This document shows positions 16,355 to 21,661 of a DNA stretch of 21,661 nucleotides, piece by piece; position 1 is the stretch's first letter, and the number at the start of each line of letters is the position of its first letter. The notes under the pieces are model-generated. The model was not told the origin of the DNA, did not search any database, and was given only the letters and a program-made list of their open reading frames with translations. The translations under genes were made by a program, and so were the position numbers. Where the stretch lies: the NCBI GenBank assembly GCA_028696375.1, contig JAQVHD010000003.1:1-21661 (forward strand), in the 5' to 3' direction. Origin of the DNA: Minisyncoccota bacterium (GTDB lineage: Bacteria > Patescibacteriota > Minisyncoccia > UBA6257 > JAAZHW01).

Positions 16355-18265
16355 TTAAGGTTGAACAATGCCTTCTTCCTTGCCGACTGTAGGATCAGCG
16401 CTTAATTGAGAGGTTATGCCGGGTATTTTTATGATTATTTCCTGTCCTGTATAAGTATCGGTGGCCTTTAGCACACCTTCAGACACAAGATCCATATAAC
16501 GATCTACTTGATTCAAAGAAGGAGTAGCGACAATTTGAAAGATTAATTCCTTTGCTGGTAATAAAATTCCGGTAAAAGCAGGCACACTTTTCAGATTCCA
16601 GGTTATTTCGGATGTCCTTTCGTTGTATTGAGGCTGAAGGTCTCCGTAATTACCAGCAATTACCCCCGTCCATCCAACGCCCTGAGGCAGAGTGGCTGTA
16701 ATTCTTACATCTGCCAAGTCATTATTATAATTAATTATTTTCCAATGAACAGTAAAATTAGTGCTTTTACCTACTTTTAATGGTAACGTACCTTTATTAA
16801 CGATGCCTGATTTAGCATCTCTAAATAAAGCATATGCTTGCACCTCGGTCTTACTCGCTACTTTTGTAGTTAGTTCAGACACCGCCATAGTGCTTTTTAA
16901 ACTACTATTAGGGGGGACGCTGGGCGATTCAATAGAAGCTTTAACCTTTAAATAAAGATTTTTATCATTAAAACTTCGGGCTGGATAATCCCCCGCTGTA
17001 TAAATTTTAAAACTTACTGATCCTTTATCGCCTTTGTTTAGTAGTTTTAATTGAGGTGTATTGCCGGCATTCCAAATAATCTGTTTCTTTAAAGAGTCAA
17101 AATAGCCATTGGTTGAAAGACTGGCTAAATTAAACATTTGCCCTTCCAGATCTGCTTTGATAACCACCTCGCTTAAAGCAATATCAGTATTGTTTTCGTA
17201 ATCGATTCGGTATTCCAGTGCTTCCGCGTTTTTGGCAATATAATCTTTTGAATTATTCACATAGATACTTAAATTAAGCGGAGATTTAAGAATACTTACC
17301 ATTGCCGTCTTTTTATCTAAAGCAATAAGCTGACTTTCCGAAATTAAATTAACATTAACTCCTATCTCATAAAAACTGCCGGCTTCGCCTATAATAGTGC
17401 CTCGAATTGTAATCTCCTGCGTTTCTTGAGGATTTAAAGTGCCCCATATCCACATATTATTCCCTTCAACAGGCTCGATACTCGCCCCAGTATAATTAAA
17501 ACCCAAAGGATAAAATAACTGAATACGCAAATTGGAAAGTGGTTTAGTTGAATTATTAATTAAATTAACATTGAAACTAAATTCTTCTCCACTAACAATT
17601 TTTTGCGGAACCGAGATATTAAAATCAATGATCGGCCCTCCGACAGTAATAGTCTGGTTTTGTGTTTTTTCAAATCGTCCGGTAAAGCCAACTATACTGT
17701 ATTGAAGTATTGCTTTGATGTTGGCAATACGATTAGGTGTCCCCATCGCTACAAGGGTATACTTTTCAATATTGGCAGTTCCAGTTCCTAGATTGCCCAG
17801 ATCTCTTTTTAATAATTTAGTAGGATTATCACTGCCAAGAACTTGAATATTATCAGGCAATTCGATCAGTAAAATTGCATCTTGTAATAAATTTGCCGAA
17901 TCATTTTTATAGCTGACTTCCAAATCAAAAGCTTCTCCCAGAAGAATATTTTCCTGAGCTTTAATATCCAATTGAATGCCTGTTTTTTGAGTAGAAACTT
18001 TTTGTGCTAAAAAATATCCTTCAATCACCAAACCAGCAAAAAGGACAGCAATAACGATATAAAGAATGGTATTTGATTTTTTGTTTTTTTGATAAAAATT
18101 AATTGGCGGCCGTTCTTTCGTCTCTTTGGGATAGTACCGTGGCACTTCTTTTTGAGGTTCTTCTTCGCCCGTAGGAGGAAATGCCTGTTCAGGAAACTCT
18201 TCTTCTTCAAGGGGATTACCCTCCTTCATATTATAAAGTTGTTTTTCAATATCATTTAAAGCCAT
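16355..18265 (-). CDS. large single-pass membrane protein with about four Ig-like/DUF11-type domains
   Basis: This 636-residue protein has an acidic, Pro/Glu-rich cytoplasmic N-terminus (1-55), one membrane helix (about 66-87) and a long extracytoplasmic part. That part looks like four beta-sandwich repeats at about 95-207, 212-326, 329-448 and 480-612. Each contains a pattern like (F/Y)xxxVxxxNxS..L.n..i.i.lP, as in DUF11/CARDB-type domains of surface and archaeal cell-wall proteins. The last residues are polar with no sorting motif. It sits between recO (4 bp) and glyQS (19 bp), an unexpected place for a surface protein. It may act as a stalk or adhesin; there is no direct evidence of role. 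Confidence 0.82.
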   Translation of the reverse strand: MALNDIEKQLYNMKEGNPLEEEEFPEQAFPPTGEEEPQKEVPRYYPKETKERPPINFYQKNKKSNTILYIVIAVLFAGLVIEGYFLAQKVSTQKTGIQLDIKAQENILLGEAFDLEVSYKNDSANLLQDAILLIELPDNIQVLGSDNPTKLLKRDLGNLGTGTANIEKYTLVAMGTPNRIANIKAILQYSIVGFTGRFEKTQNQTITVGGPIIDFNISVPQKIVSGEEFSFNVNLINNSTKPLSNLRIQLFYPLGFNYTGASIEPVEGNNMWIWGTLNPQETQEITIRGTIIGEAGSFYEIGVNVNLISESQLIALDKKTAMVSILKSPLNLSIYVNNSKDYIAKNAEALEYRIDYENNTDIALSEVVIKADLEGQMFNLASLSTNGYFDSLKKQIIWNAGNTPQLKLLNKGDKGSVSFKIYTAGDYPARSFNDKNLYLKVKASIESPSVPPNSSLKSTMAVSELTTKVASKTEVQAYALFRDAKSGIVNKGTLPLKVGKSTNFTVHWKIINYNNDLADVRITATLPQGVGWTGVIAGNYGDLQPQYNERTSEITWNLKSVPAFTGILLPAKELIFQIVATPSLNQVDRYMDLVSEGVLKATDTYTGQEIIIKIPGITSQLSADPTVGKEEGIVQP

Positions 18266-18269
18266 AATT

Positions 18270-18902
18270 TTATAAAACCATTTTTTCTTTTAGATCCTCT
18301 TCAATCTTATTATAATCTATTTTTTTAAATTCTGACAGGCTGACTAATTGCATCGCCTCTTGAGGATTTCTTTCGGCAAGTAATTGTATTAATTTTATCG
18401 TAGGCTGATTAAAATATTGCTGCTGTTCCTCAACGGCAGGCATTAATCCTAACGCCGTCTCTAATTTTATTAAAAAATTAATATTAACTAAGTGCGTTAA
18501 AATCAAATTTTCTTCATTAGCTGCGGTTATCTTGTTTAATTCACTAAAATAATGTTTTAACGACTGCCATAAAAATTCATCTTTTTCAGCAGCAATAATA
18601 ACTTGATTAAAAAACTTTATCATTTTTAAGGCGTTTTCAAGTAATAATTCCTGATTTCGAATATTTAAAAAATTATCAACAGTTAAAGCGCTGGTGATAT
18701 GTTTATTATTAACTGTAACAATAGTGGTTTCTATTAAATTTAGAATTTCTAAATGACTGTTTAATTTAGCGGTAATTTTTTTAGCTCCTTTAGCAATTAA
18801 TTCTATCTTTCCGAGTCTTTCAGTATAAAGCACAACCTGGGCATCCGTTTCGTTAATAGTTTGTTTATCTAAAACAATAGCCTCGGTATTATATTCTATC
18901 AT
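18270..18902 (-). CDS. recO: DNA repair protein RecO
   Basis: RecO anneals DNA and, with RecR, helps RecA replace SSB on single strands. The N-terminal OB fold starts with the typical MIEYNTEAIVL and TDAQVVLYTERLGKIELIAKGAKK. The rest is the helical C-terminal domain. The C-terminal zinc-binding cysteines of many RecO proteins are absent. I place the start at the ATG at 18902 (210 residues). The open frame extends to a TTG at 18962, but the extra 20 residues do not resemble RecO, and the promoter -10 box lies inside that stretch. The -10 box ends 7 bp before the ATG, so the mRNA should be leaderless. It is the first gene of the operon that ends with pcm. Confidence 0.92.
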   Translation of the reverse strand: MIEYNTEAIVLDKQTINETDAQVVLYTERLGKIELIAKGAKKITAKLNSHLEILNLIETTIVTVNNKHITSALTVDNFLNIRNQELLLENALKMIKFFNQVIIAAEKDEFLWQSLKHYFSELNKITAANEENLILTHLVNINFLIKLETALGLMPAVEEQQQYFNQPTIKLIQLLAERNPQEAMQLVSLSEFKKIDYNKIEEDLKEKMVL

Positions 18903-18908
18903 ATAACC

Positions 18909-18937
18909 ATTATAAATTGGGATCCGACAATTTGCAA
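18909..18937 (-). promoter_or_regulatory. recO promoter, leaderless, sharing its -35 box with tRNA-Ser
   Basis: TTGCAA (18932-18937), a 17-bp spacer and a perfect TATAAT (18909-18914). The expected start point, 7 bp past the -10 box, is the A of the recO ATG itself. TTGCAA is its own reverse complement and also fits the plus-strand tRNA-Ser promoter. Confidence 0.65.
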
Positions 18938-18959
18938 AAATTTCTTCATTTGTTATAAT
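18932..18959 (+). promoter_or_regulatory. tRNA-Ser promoter, divergent from recO
   Basis: TTGCAA (18932-18937), a 16-bp spacer and the extended -10 TGTTATAAT (18951-18959). Transcription would start near 18966, giving about a 9-nt leader before the tRNA. The -35 hexamer is the same six base pairs used by recO on the other strand. Confidence 0.65.
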
Positions 18960-18974
18960 CAAAATGTTTAATCA

Positions 18975-19062
18975 GGAAGGGTGGCCGAGTGGTTTAAGGC
19001 AAAGGTTTGCTAAACCTTGGCGCTGTTAAGGCGCCTCGTGGGTTCGAATCCCACCCCTTCCG
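18975..19062 (+). tRNA. tRNA-Ser (anticodon GCU)
   Basis: An 88-nt cloverleaf with the long variable arm of serine tRNAs. The acceptor stem is GGAAGGG/CCCTTCC, the anticodon stem AAGGT/ACCTT encloses TTGCTAA (anticodon GCU, reads AGC/AGU), the variable arm is a GGCGC..GCGCC hairpin and the T loop is TTCGAAT. The discriminator is G at 19062. CCA is not encoded. Confidence 0.97.
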
Positions 19063-19109
19063 CTTTCCTGCAAATAAAGCGAGTTTCTTCTCTTTTCGTT
19101 TTGTTAATA

Positions 19110-19139
19110 AAAAATAGCGATTGGGATATCGCTATTTTT
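19110..19139. terminator. bidirectional terminator between tRNA-Ser and the 71-residue protein gene
   Basis: A 12-bp perfect stem AAAAATAGCGAT/ATCGCTATTTTT with a 6-nt loop. A and T runs at its ends let it stop transcription from both the tRNA (plus) and the convergent small gene (minus). Confidence 0.85.
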
Positions 19140-19157
19140 AAATTTATTAATTATTTT

Positions 19158-19373
19158 CTATAATTCAATCTTTATTGTTGAATATTTATGAGCGCGAGCG
19201 GCTACTACAAAACAAATAATACCTGAAATAATTAAAATGCAAGAAACAAGAATATTCAGAAGCTGGGGATAAACAAGAATTAAAATAGCTGTTAAAATAA
19301 TAAGAATACCCTCCAAAACCATTGACCAGATAAAATTTTTAATAAATTTTGAAACAATTTCTATTTGTCGCAT
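19158..19373 (-). CDS. small two-helix membrane protein, unknown function
   Basis: This 71-residue protein has a short N-terminal amphipathic segment, two hydrophobic helices (about 16-36 and 39-60) joined by the short turn YPQL, and a basic end. The helix-turn pattern with ILVYP between the helices recalls one repeat of HdeD/DUF308 membrane proteins, but the likeness is too weak to name it. A TATAAT lies about 40 bp upstream, a terminator follows, and the gene stands alone. No SD is visible. Confidence 0.65.
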   Translation of the reverse strand: MRQIEIVSKFIKNFIWSMVLEGILIILTAILILVYPQLLNILVSCILIISGIICFVVAARAHKYSTIKIEL

Positions 19374-19414
19374 AAATTTACATATCTTTCAATATTCGAC
19401 CTTTCAACTTTTTT

Positions 19415-19420
19415 ATTATA
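19415..19420 (-). promoter_or_regulatory. -10 box of the 71-residue protein gene
   Basis: A perfect TATAAT on the minus strand about 41 bp before the ATG at 19373. The hexamer 17 bp upstream is TTACAT, a weak -35. Confidence 0.45.
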
Positions 19421-19487
19421 ACCAAAATTCAGCTATAATGTAAGAGTATCACAAAAATTATCCACTTCATTGATCAAAATTTTTTGT

Positions 19488-19493
19488 TAAAAT
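19488..19493 (+). promoter_or_regulatory. candidate -10 box of the exchanger gene
   Basis: TAAAAT ends 6 bp before the ATG at 19500, so a leaderless transcript is possible, as proposed for dprA and recO. No clear -35 is seen. A second candidate, TATAAT at 19434-19439, would give a leader of about 54 nt without an SD. Confidence 0.4.
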
Positions 19494-19499
19494 AAAGAT

Positions 19500-20477
19500 A
19501 TGGTTTGGCCTTATTTTTTTATCTTTATAATTGCCTCTATTATTTTGTACATTTCTTGTGAAACTTTGGTTAAAATTATTATTAGAGTTTCTTCTTTTTT
19601 GAATATTCGCGAGTTTGTTCTCGCCTTTTTTATCATGGCATTAGCTTCGTCTTTGCCTAATTTCTTTTTAGGTATTAATTCGGCCATTAATCAGATTCCT
19701 CAGCTCTCATTTGGTGATATTTTAGGTAATAATTTTATAGCTCTTACCCTAGCTGTATCGCTAGGCGTTTTATTTAGCAAAAATAAAGAAATTTCTACCG
19801 AAAGCCGCACCGTTCAGACAAGTTCTATTTTTACTTTTATTGCCGCTATTTTACCACTGATTTTAGCCATTGATGGTAAAATTTCTAGAGGAGATGGACT
19901 CATTCTCATTTTGGGTTTTGCTGTTTATGCTTTTTGGCTTTTTTCTAAAAAAGAACGGTTTCAAAAACTTATTCCCCCAGAACAAATAGAAAAACCTTCT
20001 AAAATGATTCTCCAGTTCAAAGATTTTATCAAAGATATTTTTATTATTTTAGGGCTAATATTCGTTATTTTCATTACTACTCAAGGAATTATTTTTGCCG
20101 CACAATCACTTTCTGTTCAACTCAACATCTCTTTAATCCTAGTCGGGCTTTTAATCACAGGACTAGCTAATGCCTTGCCTGAAATTTATTTCTCCATCAA
20201 TTCGGCCCGTAAAGGAGAATCTTGGATGGTTTTGGGAAATTTGATGGGGTCTATAATTTTTCCTGCAACTTTAGTTATTGGGATGGTTTCGCTTATTCAA
20301 CCCATTGTCATTAATGATCTTTCCTCAATTGCTTTGGCACGATTCTTTTTACTTATAGCATTAGTCTTTTACTTCATTTTTTCTCAAACTGATAAAAAAT
20401 TATCCAAAAGAGAAGCTATTTTTCTTCTTGTTCTTTATGTTGCCTATTGCTTTTTTGAATTAATCAAAGTGATATAA
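19500..20477 (+). CDS. cation/Ca2+ exchanger (CaCA) family membrane protein
   Basis: This 325-residue, very hydrophobic protein has about ten membrane helices in two inverted halves joined by a charged loop (about 150-175), as in Na+/Ca2+ exchangers. The alpha-1 repeat is around ALASSLPNFFLGINSA (48-63) with GDILGNN (72-78). The alpha-2 repeat is GLANALPEIYFSINSA (221-236) with LGNLMGS (245-251). In well-studied members each repeat has Glu after LP. Here alpha-1 has N54 in place of Glu, and the following GN has become GD (D73), while alpha-2 keeps E228. Ion selectivity may therefore differ. It is probably a plasma membrane antiporter; the ions moved are unknown. Its stop overlaps the -10 box of the next gene. 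Confidence 0.88.
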   Translation: MVWPYFFIFIIASIILYISCETLVKIIIRVSSFLNIREFVLAFFIMALASSLPNFFLGINSAINQIPQLSFGDILGNNFIALTLAVSLGVLFSKNKEISTESRTVQTSSIFTFIAAILPLILAIDGKISRGDGLILILGFAVYAFWLFSKKERFQKLIPPEQIEKPSKMILQFKDFIKDIFIILGLIFVIFITTQGIIFAAQSLSVQLNISLILVGLLITGLANALPEIYFSINSARKGESWMVLGNLMGSIIFPATLVIGMVSLIQPIVINDLSSIALARFFLLIALVFYFIFSQTDKKLSKREAIFLLVLYVAYCFFELIKVI

Positions 20478-20478
20478 T
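20470..20478 (+). promoter_or_regulatory. extended -10 promoter of the Fic-like gene
   Basis: TGATATAAT is a full extended -10 element overlapping the stop codon of the exchanger gene (20475-20477). No good -35 is seen, which extended -10 promoters tolerate. The leader would be about 58 nt and ends with a consensus SD. Confidence 0.55.
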
Positions 20479-20527
20479 GTATATAGCAATATAAAATAAA
20501 TCAGTCTTCGCTCTTTAAAAAAATTAT

Positions 20528-20535
20528 AAAGGAGG
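20528..20535 (+). promoter_or_regulatory. consensus ribosome binding site of the Fic-like gene
   Basis: AAAGGAGG lies 8 nt before the ATG at 20544. It fixes the start and is one of only two well-placed consensus SD sites seen in the window, the other being that of the 946-residue protein gene. Confidence 0.85.
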
Positions 20536-20543
20536 AAAATAAT

Positions 20544-21179
20544 ATGGAACGATCCGAATTTTTAACAAATTTTATTTATGAATCTGAATTAATAGAAGGG
20601 TTAAACTCAAATAAAGATCAAATTCGAAAAGATCTAGAAAATAATAAAACAACAGGGCATGTTGGAGCAATTATCTATTTAGAAAATAAGGCTGGAAGAA
20701 AAAAAGAGTTTATTATTGAAGATGATATCAAATTCGTCCACAAATTAATTTTTAATGAGGTTGGCTATTGGAATCGAAAGCTCAATCCGGATAAAGGAGG
20801 GGTTTATGACGAATGCAAAGATCTTTTTGGAAGTCTTGTTGGCGCTCCTGCAACTCTTATTCCTGAAAAAATGAAGAAATTACTTAATATTGTAAACAAA
20901 CATCAGCTATTATTTTCTAAACAGCGGGAAACAATCGATTTAGAACTGATTAGCAATTTCCATTATCATTTTGGAATAATTAACCCATTTGCCACATGCA
21001 ATGGGTTAGTCAACAGAGCTCTGCTTCTCTATCTCCTTTGGTATTTTGAAAAACCCCCTTTTATTATTCCAGTTAAAGAAAAAGACGAATATCTGATGGC
21101 CTTTCGAACACACAACCCTCAAGCTCTTTCCGAATACTTCGAAAAAAAAGAATATGAATCATTAAAAAAACCTCTTTAA
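20544..21179 (+). CDS. Fic-fold protein with degenerate active site (probable pseudo-enzyme)
   Basis: Fic proteins usually transfer AMP or another phosphate-containing group to target proteins. This 211-residue protein has the family frame: an N-terminal SELIEG (14-19) matching the inhibitory motif (S/T)xxxE(G/N), a flap region (about 64-100), a helix ending in VPEKM-like IPEKM (106-110) and FHYHFGIINPF (139-149) leading into the active loop. The core motif HPFx(D/E)GNGRxxR appears as NPFATCNGLVNR (147-158). The catalytic His is Asn147, the acidic residue is Thr151, the first Gly is Cys152 and the phosphate-binding Arg is Leu155. It is therefore unlikely to adenylylate. The frame is intact with a strong SD, so the gene seems maintained. 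No antitoxin gene is adjacent. Confidence 0.82.
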   Translation: MERSEFLTNFIYESELIEGLNSNKDQIRKDLENNKTTGHVGAIIYLENKAGRKKEFIIEDDIKFVHKLIFNEVGYWNRKLNPDKGGVYDECKDLFGSLVGAPATLIPEKMKKLLNIVNKHQLLFSKQRETIDLELISNFHYHFGIINPFATCNGLVNRALLLYLLWYFEKPPFIIPVKEKDEYLMAFRTHNPQALSEYFEKKEYESLKKPL

Positions 21180-21194
21180 TAAAGAGGTTTTTTT
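21164..21194. terminator. bidirectional terminator between the Fic-like gene and the rRNA operon
   Basis: A 14-bp stem (A7-CCTCTTT / AAAGAGG-T7) with a 3-nt loop. Seven A and seven T at the ends make it work both ways: it ends the Fic-like gene (stop codon 21177-21179 lies inside it) and the convergent 5S rRNA transcript. Confidence 0.92.
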
Positions 21195-21210
21195 ATTTGC
21201 AACCAAAGAA

Positions 21211-21328
21211 TTCTCGGCGAAGCTTACTCTCCCCACCGTGTTCGGGTGAGTACCATTGGCGCCCGACGCTTTCACTTCTCTGTTCGGAATGGGAAGAGGT
21301 GGTTCACGTCGAGCTAAATCACCGAGAA
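21211..21328 (-). rRNA. rrf: 5S ribosomal RNA
   Basis: About 118 nt on the minus strand. The ends TTCTCGGTG and CGCCGAGAA pair to form helix I. Inside is the conserved CCCATTCCGAACAGAGAAGTGAAA block of loops B/C (as two stretches within 21267-21295), and later GAACACGG and GGGGAGAGTA of helix IV/V. It lies about 40 bp downstream of the 23S 3' end, the standard order. Flanking bases (CAAAGA..TCTTTG) extend the stem and are probably part of a processing site. Confidence 0.92.
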
Positions 21329-21367
21329 ATCTTTGATTACAAATCTATTTTAATGAAGCATTTTTTA

Positions 21368-21661
<294 letters not shown>

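Noticed and set aside
18025..18210. 61-residue Lys-rich frame within the large surface-type protein gene
   Set aside because: Same-strand shifted frame in an A-rich region, covered by a long gene with clear architecture.
18903..18962. N-terminal 20-residue extension of RecO from a TTG codon
   Set aside because: Not similar to RecO, starts with TTG, and contains the recO -10 box; the ATG at 18902 begins the conserved N-terminus.

Overview
The window is AT-rich, densely packed chromosomal DNA from a bacterium. Most genes overlap or sit within about 40 bp of each other, and most start codons lack a Shine-Dalgarno (SD) sequence. Pilus and competence genes (a PilO-like protein, DprA) sit beside core information-processing and division genes, and bS21 carries a C-terminal extension. 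Together this suggests a small-genome member of the Candidate Phyla Radiation (Patescibacteria, possibly Parcubacteria). That placement is inference; nothing here fixes the phylum. UGA is used as a stop (pcm), so UGA-recoding lineages such as Gracilibacteria or SR1 are unlikely.

Layout. (1) 50-1294, minus: tRNA-Ile(GAU), a Ser/Thr-rich single-pass membrane protein and a PilO-like protein. (2) 1421-4565, plus: dprA-topA, with a promoter that places +1 at or next to the dprA ATG. (3) 4568-9694, minus: a six-gene operon read lepB-hisS-HIT-bS21-ftsA-ftsZ, meeting topA tail to tail with 2 bp between stops. (4) 9797-12637, minus: a lone 946-residue protein with its own promoter, 5' hairpin, consensus SD and terminator. 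(5) 12787-18902, minus: recO, a large surface-type membrane protein, glyQS, a dodecin-like protein, an M16 peptidase and pcm, closed by a strong palindromic terminator. (6) 18975-19373: tRNA-Ser(GCU) on plus and a two-helix membrane protein on minus, sharing a terminator. (7) 19500-21179, plus: a cation/Ca2+ exchanger-like protein and a Fic-fold protein with a broken active site. (8) 21211 to the end, minus: 5S rRNA and the 3' part of 23S rRNA.

How the genes fit together. DprA (uptake and recombination of single-stranded DNA), RecO (RecA loading) and a PilO-like component are consistent with natural transformation through type IV pili. FtsA/FtsZ carry out division, and lepB, hisS, glyQS and bS21 supply secretion and translation.

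The most unusual item is the 946-residue protein. It contains two metallophosphoesterase-like folds. The first has lost most catalytic motifs and the second keeps them, behind an N-terminal region that looks like winged helices. It and the Fic-like gene are the only two genes seen with well-placed consensus SD sites. Other points of note are a palindromic -35 element shared by recO and tRNA-Ser, apparently leaderless promoters, a lysine-rich FtsZ N-terminus and extra hairpins near the 23S 3' end.
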